Positions 34,129 through 42,874 of a stretch of DNA of 64,000 bases are shown here, one piece after another. The DNA lies in assembly GCA_902785105.1 (NCBI GenBank), contig CACZXF010000001.1, positions 51,124 to 115,123 of the forward strand. The letters run 5' to 3'. The stretch's first letter is position 1, and each line of letters opens with the position of its first letter. The notes under the pieces were generated by a model. It had not been told where the DNA came from. It saw only the letters and a program-made list of their open reading frames with translations, and did no database searches. The position numbers and the translations under genes were made by a program. The DNA comes from an uncultured Eubacteriales bacterium (GTDB lineage: Bacteria > Bacillota > Clostridia > Christensenellales > Aristaeellaceae).

Positions 34129-35226
34129 TCACGCGATCGGGGTCACGGCGCGGGTATAGTAGGTCTTGCCGCTGACCACGGTGGTGTCGGTGGTGCGGAA
34201 GTAGTTGTTGGCCGCGTCCTTCTCGTAGTAGTTCAGGGCGGCGGGATTCGCGCCGGAGTCCGGGCTGGAGACGGCGGAGAAGGCCTCGGTGCCGATGTCG
34301 ATGCTGGCAATGCCGTCCAGGTACTCGGCCCACAGCGCCATGCCCATCAGCGCGAAGCTCTCGCCCACCGCCGTGGAGTAGTTGCCGTTGGCGTGGAAGC
34401 CGATCAGGTTGGTCTCGCCCTTCACGGTGTAATCCAGGCCCAGACGGCGGAAGTCGCTGTCGCCGGGGTCGATGTAGTAAAGGTCGATGTTCTCCACCGG
34501 AGTCGCCAGCACCTTGTTCCGGGCGATCTGGGTGGCCGGCAGCAGGAACAGCGTGGAATAGCCCATGAAGTCCTTCAGGTAGGTCAGGCCGAACATGGTC
34601 TGGGTGGTGATGTTGGCCGCGCCCAGGTAGTCGTAGGCGTCCAGTATGTTGGCGAAGCCCACCACCTGGGTGACGTCCTTCTTCAGGGTCATGAACTTGT
34701 TCAGCACCTCGCCCTGGGCCTTCGCCACCGCCGCCTGCCAGGTGGCCGCCGTGCCGGTGAGGCTGCCGGTGTTCAGGAAGGTGTAGAACTTGCCCAGCAC
34801 CTCGTTCTGAAGGGCCGTCAGGAAGGCGTCGTCGCTCTTCTCCACGGCCACCGCCGCGCCGTACTTCTCCACGTCCTCGATGGGCACGGCCTTGGCGTAC
34901 TTCTCGATGGTCAGATCCGCCTTCGCCACGGGGACGATGGTGGACTTGCTGTAGGGGATCAGGTTGCCGGGGCCCACCTGGCCGGATTCCAGCGCCACGG
35001 TGGCGTTGTAGGAGGTCAGGGAGGTGCCCGGCTGCTTGCGGATGGGCCGCATGATGCCCAGGATGTCCCGCAGCGCGTCCCAGTTGTCGTTGAACCGGGT
35101 GACGAAATCCACCTCGCGGGCCCGCACGTTGGTGTACACGTTCGGCAGGCTGTCGCGGGGATTGGTCAGCCCCTCCGCGCTGGACGCGGCGAAGAGCTGA
35201 AGGTCGATGTCAAAGGTCTTGTACAT
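34129..35226 (-). CDS. major capsid protein
   Basis: 365 aa with a clear HK97-like capsid layout: N-terminal arm, FNDNWDALRDILGIMRPIRKQPG, GNLIPYSKSTIVPVAKADLTIEKYAKAVPIEDVEKYG (in parts), and GYSTLFLLPATQIARNKVLATPVENI. It directly follows the scaffold gene. GGAG precedes the ATG. Forms the icosahedral shell. Confidence 0.88.
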   Translation of the reverse strand: MYKTFDIDLQLFAASSAEGLTNPRDSLPNVYTNVRAREVDFVTRFNDNWDALRDILGIMRPIRKQPGTSLTSYNATVALESGQVGPGNLIPYSKSTIVPVAKADLTIEKYAKAVPIEDVEKYGAAVAVEKSDDAFLTALQNEVLGKFYTFLNTGSLTGTAATWQAAVAKAQGEVLNKFMTLKKDVTQVVGFANILDAYDYLGAANITTQTMFGLTYLKDFMGYSTLFLLPATQIARNKVLATPVENIDLYYIDPGDSDFRRLGLDYTVKGETNLIGFHANGNYSTAVGESFALMGMALWAEYLDGIASIDIGTEAFSAVSSPDSGANPAALNYYEKDAANNYFRTTDTTVVSGKTYYTRAVTPIA

Positions 35227-35253
35227 GGGATTGCTCCTTTCTCCGGATGATTA

Positions 35254-35865
35254 TCATTCCGCCCCCGGGCTCAGCAGCTCGGGGTGCTCCGCCAGGGCCT
35301 TCTGGCGCGCCTCGGTGCTCATGATGTAGCGGCCGCGGTCATCCTTCTTGTAGATGTCGGCGCGAGTCAGGCTGCCGGGCTTGTGCTCGGGCGGGGTCCT
35401 GGTGGGCGTGGGCTTCGTGCCCTCGGTGACGATGAACTTCGCCCAGCGGGAGCGTATGCCCTCGGCCAGGGCGTCCCGGTCCTTCAGGGCCCCGTCCTTG
35501 TCCAGCTTCATGCCGTCGAACTTCGTGGCCTCCATCACGGTGTCCACCAGGTCGTCGTCGACCTTCTCGTCCTTCAGCAGACCGCGATAGGCCGTTTTGA
35601 CCTTCGCCAGGCTCTCCCGCGCCTCGGTCTCGCCCTTCAGCCTGTCATACTCGGCCTTCCAGTCGGTGCCGTCGTTCTTCGCGTCGAGCTGCTGCTTGAG
35701 CCTGTCCCGCTCGCTCCTGAGGGCGTCCGCCTGGTCCGCCTTCTCCTTCAGGCCGTCCCGCTCCGCCTTGATCTGGTTGACGGTGGCGAGGTGCTCCTCA
35801 AAAATGCTCTCCCGCTGTTCATCCGTCAGGCCCATGCTTTTGAGCATCTTCTGCGTCAGTGCCAT
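35254..35865 (-). CDS. capsid scaffolding protein
   Basis: 203 aa, highly charged, with a coiled coil at about 20-75 (QIKAERDGLKEKADQADALRSERDRLKQQLDAK in parts) and a variable C-terminus. DUF4355/GP20-type scaffolds have this form and lie directly before the capsid gene. GGAG precedes the ATG at 35865. Confidence 0.82.
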   Translation of the reverse strand: MALTQKMLKSMGLTDEQRESIFEEHLATVNQIKAERDGLKEKADQADALRSERDRLKQQLDAKNDGTDWKAEYDRLKGETEARESLAKVKTAYRGLLKDEKVDDDLVDTVMEATKFDGMKLDKDGALKDRDALAEGIRSRWAKFIVTEGTKPTPTRTPPEHKPGSLTRADIYKKDDRGRYIMSTEARQKALAEHPELLSPGAE

Positions 35866-35890
35866 GGTGTGTTACTGCTCCTTTCTGTAT

Positions 35891-35973
35891 CTCGGGGGCA
35901 TTGCCTCGCCCCGGAGCCGGTCGTCGTGCTGCGCTCCCTGCTTTGCCTCGGGGGCGATGTCCCGCCCCGGAGC
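35891..35973. repeat. 27-nt direct repeat and hairpins between portal and scaffold genes
   Basis: CTCGGGGGC...CCCCGGAGC units at 35891-35917 and 35947-35973 are 22 or more of 27 identical. They are followed by two hairpins: GGCCGGGC/GCCCGGCC near 35998-36011 and CCGCCG/CGGCGG near 36021-36050. The 184-nt gap contains no gene. Confidence 0.6.
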
Positions 35974-36049
35974 GCGTTGTGGCTCTGGCCGGGCGCTGTC
36001 TTGCCCGGCCTCTATAAAAGCGCCGCCGCGATGTCCTGCGACGGCGGTT

Positions 36050-37471
36050 CTATACCCCGTCAGTGGTTTCCTCTGTGGGCGTGGTGGTCGTTCTCGTCAT
36101 CAGCCGCCGGGCGTCCTCAGCGTCCATGCGCTGCAATATGGCATCCTTCTCGTCCACGGTGATGAAGGGCAGGTGATCCAGCACCGCCTCGGCGTCCAGG
36201 AACTGTGCCGACGCCATGACGGCGTTGGTCAGCTCGGTGATGTTCTTCGCCTTGCTTCGGTCGAACCGGGGCGTGTCGTCGATGTCCATCAGCTTTAGCT
36301 GCATTCTGACCGCCTCGATCACCTGGAGCTCGAGCTGGTCCGCCTCCTCGTCCAGAGGCTGATAGGCCGCGTCGATGTGGTCGTTGGTGGCCCCGGCGGT
36401 GAGGTCGCGCACATCCATGGCCCCGAAATCCCGGTACATGGACTTCTCCAGCGCCTCCAGGAAGGAGAGCCGCCCCTGGTGGGGCACCTCGGTGCTGTAG
36501 GGGCTCATGGCCTCCCGGACGCTGCCGTCGAAGCCGCTGCCGTCCACGTTGATGATGTGGTGGGTCAGCATGTCGTCCAGCAGCCGGTTCAGCTCCGCCT
36601 GGTCCATGCCGTTCGCGTTGTTCATGATCCAGTAGATGGCGGCCACGTCCTTCAGGTCCTTCGCCAGCCCGGAGGCGATGAGGTCCCAGGCGTCGATCTT
36701 CTCCCGCAGGCCCACCAGCGTGGACTGTTTGAGGTTGGAGCCGTACATGGGGATGACCGGGAAGCCCTTCGGCGCCACCGACCCCACGGCCACGGTGCCC
36801 CTGGCCGCGCTGGTCCGGGTGCGCTCGATGTAGGCCCTCGGTCCCTCCCCCGCGGCCACCAGCTTCTCCGAGCCCCGGCTCTGTCCCTCGAACTCGAATA
36901 TGCCCTCGGCGGTGTAGAGCTCCGCCTTCATGGGGTGCTCCTCGTCGATGCGCCAGAAGCGCACGCCGGCCATCAGCGCCCCGGTGTCCTCGTCCGGAAG
37001 GGGCGCGAACTGGGTCACCGGGAACACATAGAGCCGCTCGCTGTCCCAGTAGCCGAAGGCCACGCCGTGGATCAGCGCGTGATAGGCCCACTGGTAGAGC
37101 TGGCTGTCGTAGTCCTGCCCCAGCAGCTCCTTGGTGACGTCCACGTTCACCAGCAGCCCGGCGTCGTTGCGCCGCCGCTCCATCCGGGTGAAGGACACGC
37201 CGTTGCCCAGCAGATAGCTGCACCGCTGGGTGTTGAACCGCCGAAAGTAGTTCGACGCGATGGCCAGGCTGATCTGCGCCGCCGCCACGCCGCTGTGGGC
37301 CGCCCGCCCCAGCATGTCCGAAAATTCCCGGATGGTGGTGTTCCGCTGCCGGTCGTAGGCGTCGGCAATGACGGCCATGTTGTAGACCTCCGACTGCTTG
37401 TGCCGCGCGATGACCTTCGCCACAAATTCCGGCAGGTCCGCCGCCGCGAGATAATCCTGATAAGTCAGCAT
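36050..37471 (-). CDS. phage portal protein (SPP1 gp6-like)
   Basis: 473 aa from the ATG at 37471, 2 nt after the terminase stop. RRFNTQRCSYLLGNGVSF, YWAYHALIHGVAFGYWD-like, PVIPMYGSNLKQSTL and LVGLREKIDAWDLIASGLAKDLKDVAAIYW (in parts) are typical of the SPP1/gp6 portal family. The dodecameric portal feeds DNA into the head. The longer frame to 37618 overlaps terminase and is not used. Confidence 0.9.
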   Translation of the reverse strand: MLTYQDYLAAADLPEFVAKVIARHKQSEVYNMAVIADAYDRQRNTTIREFSDMLGRAAHSGVAAAQISLAIASNYFRRFNTQRCSYLLGNGVSFTRMERRRNDAGLLVNVDVTKELLGQDYDSQLYQWAYHALIHGVAFGYWDSERLYVFPVTQFAPLPDEDTGALMAGVRFWRIDEEHPMKAELYTAEGIFEFEGQSRGSEKLVAAGEGPRAYIERTRTSAARGTVAVGSVAPKGFPVIPMYGSNLKQSTLVGLREKIDAWDLIASGLAKDLKDVAAIYWIMNNANGMDQAELNRLLDDMLTHHIINVDGSGFDGSVREAMSPYSTEVPHQGRLSFLEALEKSMYRDFGAMDVRDLTAGATNDHIDAAYQPLDEEADQLELQVIEAVRMQLKLMDIDDTPRFDRSKAKNITELTNAVMASAQFLDAEAVLDHLPFITVDEKDAILQRMDAEDARRLMTRTTTTPTEETTDGV

Positions 37472-37473
37472 GT

Positions 37474-38718
37474 TTAACCCCGTTTGTTGTCCAGATACCG
37501 GCACATGCACGCCGCCGAATCCGGCGCGTCGTCGTGCTCGGCGTCCTCGGTGTAATCCATGATCTGGGTGATATAGGCCGCGTCCGTGCCCTTCAGCCAG
37601 ACGATGTTCGGCCACCACTTCCGCAGGAAGGTGGAGATTTTATAATACTTGTTTTCCCGCTCGTGGTAGGCCCCGGCCCGATGGCCCCGGCGGGTGATCT
37701 CTTTGGCTAAATAGCCTTTGTCGCCGTTGTTCTCCGAGTGGACGGGGGAACACATCAGCCGGTCGCATTCGGCAAGCGCCGCGTCCAGCACGGTGTCCAC
37801 ATGGGCGTACCACATGCGCCCGTATAAATACAGCTTGTCCCCCCGCCGCCGTCCGCAGGTCAGGGCGGTGTAGTCCTCGCCGCCATAGGCCGCGTCGATG
37901 TGGGCCACCCCGTCCCGCAGAAGGCTTGCGTCGTCCGTATACGCAGGCGCTTGCGTAAACAGCGCGTTCTCGGCGGCGATGTGCTGAAGCTCGTAGTTCG
38001 CGGCGAACAGGGAAGGGGCCATCGTCCGCCGCAGCGCCTCCACCTGCTCCCCGGTCATCAGCCCCGTGTCGTAGCAGGTGTATTTCACCGGCGGCGGCAT
38101 GACGGTGAAGGCGTCCTCCTTGTGCCATGGCGTCCCCGTGTTGAACAGCCGCCCGCCCCGGTTGAGGACGTTGTGCAGCTCATAGTAAAAGCTCTTGACC
38201 CGCTCCCGCTCCGCCCGGCTCTTCCGGTCCTGAAGGTTCACGATGTCATCCGTGAATATCCGGTCCGCGTGCTTGCCGGTGATGCTGGACTGGGTGCCGA
38301 TGCCGATGAGCTGGGCCGCGCCGCTGACGCCCTCGTAGGCGCCGGTGACGATCTCCGTGGCGTTGGCCCGGACCGTCAGCGCCTTCCCCGTCAGCGTCTT
38401 GTAGAGCGCCTGGGAGACCGGGTTTTCCAGGTTCCGCGCCACCTGCCGCACGACCTCCTTCACGTCGTCGTCGGTCTTGCGGATGAACATGCAGTTCTCA
38501 TGGCCCCGGAGCATGAGCTGTATGGACAGCGCCACGCCCACCGCCGTGGTCTTGTAAGACCCTCGGTGGGCCTGGAGCGTCATGTCGCCCCGCCCCAGCA
38601 GCATCTCCCGTATCCAGCGGTTGTGAAGCGCCGTCAGCTTCGTATAGCCCAGCATCTTCCCGTACTCTGCCGGGCGTTCAATCAAAAAGCGATAGGCCAA
38701 ATCCTGGTCAGGTGTCAT
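37474..38718 (-). CDS. terminase large subunit
   Basis: 414 aa packaging motor. Walker A is AHRGSYKTTA (50-59), Walker B ends in FTDDIV (D157, D158), and the C-terminal RNase H-like nuclease has HIDAAYGGEDYTAL, SENNGDKGYL and DAPDSAA with the metal-binding acidic residues. The Walker A is atypical in having HRGSYKT. Starts 11 nt inside the small subunit gene. Confidence 0.95.
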   Translation of the reverse strand: MTPDQDLAYRFLIERPAEYGKMLGYTKLTALHNRWIREMLLGRGDMTLQAHRGSYKTTAVGVALSIQLMLRGHENCMFIRKTDDDVKEVVRQVARNLENPVSQALYKTLTGKALTVRANATEIVTGAYEGVSGAAQLIGIGTQSSITGKHADRIFTDDIVNLQDRKSRAERERVKSFYYELHNVLNRGGRLFNTGTPWHKEDAFTVMPPPVKYTCYDTGLMTGEQVEALRRTMAPSLFAANYELQHIAAENALFTQAPAYTDDASLLRDGVAHIDAAYGGEDYTALTCGRRRGDKLYLYGRMWYAHVDTVLDAALAECDRLMCSPVHSENNGDKGYLAKEITRRGHRAGAYHERENKYYKISTFLRKWWPNIVWLKGTDAAYITQIMDYTEDAEHDDAPDSAACMCRYLDNKRG

Positions 38719-39184
38719 TCGTGACCACCTGGCCCTCCGCCGCCATGCGCGTCCTCACCTCGGCCATGATGTCCGCCCCCTCGGCGGTGGAGAGCGTCAC
38801 GTCCTTCGATTCCTTCCAGCCCTTGAAGTTGTTCTGGAGGGAGAACTGCGCCCCCCGGTTGCCGTCCCGGTCGAACAGCCGCTCCTCGGTGTACTGCTCA
38901 ATGCGGCTCTTGGCCCGCCGGATCACCGCCTCGAACTGTGGCTTGCCCTCGTAGTCTAAAAGCGAGGACCGGTCCGCGAAGCCCAGCGCCAGCGCCAGCC
39001 CCGTCATGGTGGGCGGCCTCGCGCCGACCATCACCACCTCGCCGAACTTGTTCAGCACCGGCTCGTCGTCCGCGTCCCTCAGCACCTCGCCCTTGCAGCC
39101 CTCGAAATAGCCCTCGATGAGCCGCTCCATGGCCTCCACCGATTTGAATTTGGGCGGCCTTCCGACCCTGCTTTTTCCCGCCAT
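38708..39184 (-). CDS. terminase small subunit
   Basis: 158 aa. The N-terminal MAGKSRVGRPPKFKSVE and MTGLALALGFADRSSLLDYE region is a DNA-binding helix-turn-helix of the small terminase type; the C-terminal part (SRIEQYTEERLFDRDGNRGAQFSLQNNFKGWKE, in parts) is a well-known block in this family. GGGAGG precedes the ATG at 39184. Binds pac/cos DNA and recruits TerL. Confidence 0.88.
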   Translation of the reverse strand: MAGKSRVGRPPKFKSVEAMERLIEGYFEGCKGEVLRDADDEPVLNKFGEVVMVGARPPTMTGLALALGFADRSSLLDYEGKPQFEAVIRRAKSRIEQYTEERLFDRDGNRGAQFSLQNNFKGWKESKDVTLSTAEGADIMAEVRTRMAAEGQVVTNDT

Positions 39185-39270
39185 CCGACCGCCTCCCTTC
39201 CACATCGCGCCCGCGCGCGCGTCATGCGCGGGCGTTGTCGTGGGGAAAAATTATCGAAGCCCATGACAAA

Positions 39271-39300
39271 GGGCAAACGCCTGTCTTACAGCGTTTGCCC
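39271..39300 (-). terminator. 10-bp hairpin before the terminase operon
   Basis: GGGCAAACGC and GCGTTTGCCC pair perfectly with a 10-nt loop; on the minus strand TTTGTC follows. It would end early transcripts before the packaging genes. Confidence 0.6.
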
Positions 39301-39395
39301 CGTTTAGCCCCCCGTCCACCGGCAGGGTAGCGCATCCCCAGATTTTTTTGTCCCACCGGTTGACGTTAAGAGTATAACACGAAACATGCCCCCGT

Positions 39396-39803
39396 TTATG
39401 GGGAAATTTCCCAGAGTTTTGAATCCAACAGGATATAAAAGTCCTGCCGAAGCTCATAGAACCGCTTGCGCTCGATGGGCGGCATCAATACCTCCCAGGT
39501 CAGCCCGTCCGCCACCGACCGGATCAGCGCCTCGGCGATCACCGGCTCGGCCACGGCGGCGGCGCAGTCCTCGATGAGCTTCACCCGCTTCGCCGCGGGA
39601 TTGCAGGCCAGCTCCAGCGCCTGATCCCCCGTGGGGTCCGGCCTGTGCCACTTCCCGCTGCCCTCCCTCCGGTCCACGATGCCCGCCCGCGCCATGCGCA
39701 CAATCCGCTGGAGCTCCCGATACTGCCCGCATATCCCCTGGAGCTCCCGAAACCGCGCCGGGCTGATGCCCGCATCCATAAACCGCCTCGAAAACCGCCT
39801 CAC
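39396..39803 (-). CDS. uncharacterised phage protein (early/late boundary)
   Basis: 135 aa, GTG start at 39803 with GGAGGG 8 nt upstream. Rich in helices (MDAGISPARFRELQGICGQYRELQRIV, in parts). ArpU-like late regulators often occupy this position before terminase genes, but I see no clear helix-turn-helix, so function is left open. Confidence 0.6.
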   Translation of the reverse strand: MRRFSRRFMDAGISPARFRELQGICGQYRELQRIVRMARAGIVDRREGSGKWHRPDPTGDQALELACNPAAKRVKLIEDCAAAVAEPVIAEALIRSVADGLTWEVLMPPIERKRFYELRQDFYILLDSKLWEISP

Positions 39804-39817
39804 CTTTCATCCCTCCT

Positions 39818-40438
39818 TCAGCCTTTGCCGTTGGCACTCAGCCACTCCCTGGCGTAATTTATAAATGTCGAGTGCTTCACGCCGCAGTGTTTGCCACATT
39901 CCCGCGAGCCCATGCGCCCCGCCTGCCACTCAACGGCATACTTCCCCAGTACCTCGGGCGCAATGCTTTTCCTCGGCCGCCCAAAGCGCACTCCCCGCGC
40001 CTTCGCCGCCGCGATGCCCTCCCGCTGGCGCTGTTTGATGAACTCCCGCTCCGTCTGGGCGACATAAGACAGCAATTGCAGCACGATGTCCGCGATCACC
40101 TTGCCCATCAGATCGCCCTCGCTCTTTTTCCGCGTGTCCAGCAGCGGCATGTCCAGCACAACGATGTCGCACCGCCTGCCCTTCACCAGCTCCCGCCACT
40201 GCTCCAGTATCTCGTCATAGTTGCGCCCCAGCCGGTCTATGCTCTTGATGACCAGCACGTCCCCTGCCCGAAGCCTTTTCAGCATCCGCTGATACTGCGG
40301 GCGGTTGAAATCCTTCCCGGACTGCTTGTCCACATAGACGCGCTTCTCCCCCACGCCATATTCCCGCATGGCGTCGATCTGCCGCGCCTCGTTCTGCTCC
40401 TGGGTACTGACGCGCACGTAGCCGTACATGGTCCCCAT
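39818..40438 (-). CDS. small serine recombinase (resolvase/invertase)
   Basis: 206 aa from the ATG at 40438. YGYVRVSTQEQ has the catalytic serine (Ser11), then KSIDRLGRN and EREFIKQRQREGIAAAKARGVRFGRP followed by a C-terminal helix-turn-helix: the full Hin/resolvase layout. It is distinct from the 520-aa integrase at 54.8 kb and may act in replication, resolution or inversion. No inverted sites for it were found nearby. Confidence 0.88.
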   Translation of the reverse strand: MGTMYGYVRVSTQEQNEARQIDAMREYGVGEKRVYVDKQSGKDFNRPQYQRMLKRLRAGDVLVIKSIDRLGRNYDEILEQWRELVKGRRCDIVVLDMPLLDTRKKSEGDLMGKVIADIVLQLLSYVAQTEREFIKQRQREGIAAAKARGVRFGRPRKSIAPEVLGKYAVEWQAGRMGSRECGKHCGVKHSTFINYAREWLSANGKG

Positions 40439-40889
40439 TATCACGTTCCCCGCTTTCCCGTGTCAGATAGTGCGCGATGGCCGCCTCCGCGCTGACCTTG
40501 CAGCGGTTCTTATAGCCGGTGAGGGCGGTGTAGCCGATGCCCAGCGCCTCGGCCCACTCCTGCAGGCTCAGCGTGCGCCCCTCCACGGTGTACCGCCTTG
40601 GACATATATTCGGCGGTGTCGAAAGTGCCTCTGCCAGCGGCTTGCCGCGGTTCTGCACGCGATTGCGCAGCGTATCATAGCAAATCCCCTTGATTTTCGC
40701 CCATTCCCGAAGGGTGTGCCATTCGCCCTCCAGCTTGTAGAGCTTCGGCTTTATGCCGGTACTACGCCTGTTATCCCTGCACGCCTGCTTGTAGGCGTCG
40801 CAAATGCCCTGCCGACAGCTCACCTTTTTGCAGTTTAAGCACATGTCGATCAGCGCCCGCTGCCGGTCGTCCACCCTCGTCTCCGTCAT
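40215..40889 (-). CDS. phage protein with zinc-like cysteines and NUMOD/AP2-like repeats
   Basis: 224 aa as an open frame. CLNCKKVSCRQGIC at the start could bind zinc; two helix-turn-helix-like repeats follow (LREWAKIKGICYDTLRNRVQNRGKPLAEAL and LQEWAEALGIGYTALTGYKNRCKVSAEAAI, in parts), similar to DNA-binding modules beside phage homing nucleases. Past about residue 150 the frame overlaps the resolvase gene for over 220 nt and becomes Arg/Gly/Ala-rich, so the true end is probably near residue 150 and a stop has been lost or is read through. GGGGAGGG precedes the ATG. Confidence 0.6.
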   Translation of the reverse strand: MTETRVDDRQRALIDMCLNCKKVSCRQGICDAYKQACRDNRRSTGIKPKLYKLEGEWHTLREWAKIKGICYDTLRNRVQNRGKPLAEALSTPPNICPRRYTVEGRTLSLQEWAEALGIGYTALTGYKNRCKVSAEAAIAHYLTRESGERDNGDHVRLRARQYPGAERGAADRRHAGIWRGGEARLCGQAVREGFQPPAVSADAEKASGRGRAGHQEHRPAGAQL

Positions 40890-40904
40890 TCCGGTCCCTC
40901 CCCG

Positions 40905-41795
40905 TCAATCCCGTTTTCGCATTCGGCAATAGATATAAGCCCCGGCCATGAAGTCGGACCATGTCACCCGGATGTTTTCCGCCACCCTGTAGCCGGGATA
41001 CAGCTTTTCAAAGATGGCCCGCCCCATGAAGGAGACGTCCTCGGCGATCTTCGCCGCCCGGCGGCGGGACAGCTTCCGGTCGCTGACCCTCGGCACCGGC
41101 TTTTTGAGGTTGCGGCTGTGGCTGATCCACCGCCCGCCCCGCTTGTTCTTGGTGATGTACCGCGCGATCCGCGCCGCGCCGTCGTGGATGAGGTCGAAGC
41201 GGTCGCAGCGGGTGAAGCCGAAGGGCCACTGCATGGACACGTCGTCCTGCGTCAGGTTCCCCGCCTCGATGAGCATGTGGACGTGATAGCGCGTGGGCAG
41301 GCCGAAGGCCGAGAGCTTGTCGTCCTCCTCGATGCGCAGTATCCATTTCAGCGCCTTCGGGTCCTCCATCCGCCGCTTCACACGGCCCAGGAAATTCCGC
41401 ACGATCTTCCGCACGTCCTCCACGCTCTCCGGCAGCTTCCGCCTGCGCCAGTCGTCCCACACGTCGTCGATGTTCATGAGACCTACGTCGTTCTCGCCGG
41501 GATACTCGAAGGTGCCGGTCAGCACCATGGCCTTCAGGTGGTGAAAGTTTAGCTCTGCCAGCCGCATGATGTGCAGCGTCTGGTTCCGGGCGTTGATGGC
41601 CTCCATGGCCCTGCCCGTCTTCCGGCTCTTCGCCTCCCGCTTCGCCCCCTCCGGCCAGTGGCGGATGATGGGGTGACACATCACCTCCAGCGAGGCCCCC
41701 GCCCGGATCGTCACCGTGCGGATGCCCGCGATGCCCCGCCCGTCATATTCCCCTGCCGGCAGGTCATACAATAGCTCGTAATCTTGCAGGTTCAT
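40905..41795 (-). CDS. HUH-type (rolling-circle-like) replication initiator-like protein
   Basis: 296 aa. Three Rep motifs in order: MVLTGTFEYP (about 90-99), HVH (171-173, in RYHVHMLIEAG) and ARYITKNKR (Tyr213 with Lys216/218). This is the layout of microvirus/inovirus-type replication initiators that nick single-stranded DNA. The family in Caudovirales prophages is usually unannotated. GAGAGGG precedes the ATG. Gene neighbours are the resolvase and terminase. Activity inferred from motifs. Confidence 0.7.
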   Translation of the reverse strand: MNLQDYELLYDLPAGEYDGRGIAGIRTVTIRAGASLEVMCHPIIRHWPEGAKREAKSRKTGRAMEAINARNQTLHIMRLAELNFHHLKAMVLTGTFEYPGENDVGLMNIDDVWDDWRRRKLPESVEDVRKIVRNFLGRVKRRMEDPKALKWILRIEEDDKLSAFGLPTRYHVHMLIEAGNLTQDDVSMQWPFGFTRCDRFDLIHDGAARIARYITKNKRGGRWISHSRNLKKPVPRVSDRKLSRRRAAKIAEDVSFMGRAIFEKLYPGYRVAENIRVTWSDFMAGAYIYCRMRKRD

Positions 41796-42058
41796 CGCCG
41801 CGCCCTCTCGTGTGTGAAATCATAATACGGTATACGAGCCCCCGCAGGGCCCCCGTTTTCCTCTTACAATAGGAAAGAACGACCCGAGCCCAAATCCCGG
41901 CGCGCCAGCCGGCAGAAACTAAAGATAGTTGCATTGTAAAATGAGGTATCCTCGTGCATTATGGAATACCAGCCCGCGCGCCGCCATTCGGGTTCGAGAA
42001 TTAAATCAGCTTCTCCATAGCATCACCCCCTTTTATGATTGAACCGCTCCGCTTCACT

Positions 42059-42304
42059 CTACAGTCTGTCATCATTGTCCAGATAATCCCTCATGTAAAG
42101 CGCCTGAGCAATGATGGCCTCCCGCATGTTTGCAACCTTGTCCCGCAACTCCTTTACTTTATCCTGCTCCATGTGATACCACATGTCCACGCGCTGGGCA
42201 GCTTCCTTCTGCTTTTCCAGTTCCTTCTCCAATTCGTCGATCCTGTCCTTCAGCGCCGCGTTTTCCTTCTCGATCGGCGTCAGCTCCCGCACATTATCAC
42301 CCAT
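42059..42304 (-). CDS. coiled-coil small phage protein
   Basis: 81 aa, nearly entirely a heptad-like coiled coil (LTPIEKENAALKDRIDELEKELEKQKEAAQRV in parts). GGGAGG precedes the ATG. Function unknown. The 263 nt between it and the Rep-like gene hold no gene I can support; they contain an AT-rich patch near 41930-41990. Confidence 0.6.
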   Translation of the reverse strand: MGDNVRELTPIEKENAALKDRIDELEKELEKQKEAAQRVDMWYHMEQDKVKELRDKVANMREAIIAQALYMRDYLDNDDRL

Positions 42305-42307
42305 GGT

Positions 42308-42871
42308 TTATACCTCCCGCTCGTCCTGTCCTTCGTTCATATCGTCCTTCGCGCCGTATACCGGCCTGCTCCCCAGCTCCGTCAATGCCCTTGAAATCCG
42401 TTTCGCGATATCCGCCGGTATCGGAGAGAGCATCGCGTCGCAGAACATCCCGTTATAGACGGCGATCAGAAGGTTCCCTTCGTCATCACGCACCAGCCGG
42501 TAATCCGTGGCGCCCTCGATGTTCGCGGGCTTCGCCCACGCCTCCGGGATGTACAGCATCGCCCCGTTGTAATCAAAGGCGTAAAGCACCTGTTCAAAGG
42601 CCCACACCGCCCCGGCCCAGCTCACCGGCTCGCCGATGGCCGGGTAATCCTCGGCGAAGATCGCCTCCTTCCGGGGCTCAGTCTGCACGATGAGCTTTTT
42701 CATCTGCTTGTCCGTCAGGGCAAATACGTCCTGGACCCAGTCGTCCTCCATCCAGATGCCTACGATCCTATAGTAGTTGATCGCGTCGCTCATCCACTGG
42801 CAGTGCTGCCCGTTGATGATGAAAAACTTCTTCGTATCAAGACATCGCCGCTTGATGGCCTGAAGCCGCAC
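42308..42871 (-). CDS. uncharacterised phage protein
   Basis: 187 aa, GTG start at 42871 with AGGAGG 8 nt upstream. Mixed alpha/beta character with several Trp residues (WMEDDWVQDVF, AVWAFEQVLYAFDYNGAMLYIPEAW). No motif recognised. Confidence 0.6.
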   Translation of the reverse strand: MRLQAIKRRCLDTKKFFIINGQHCQWMSDAINYYRIVGIWMEDDWVQDVFALTDKQMKKLIVQTEPRKEAIFAEDYPAIGEPVSWAGAVWAFEQVLYAFDYNGAMLYIPEAWAKPANIEGATDYRLVRDDEGNLLIAVYNGMFCDAMLSPIPADIAKRISRALTELGSRPVYGAKDDMNEGQDEREV

Positions 42872-42874
42872 CGC

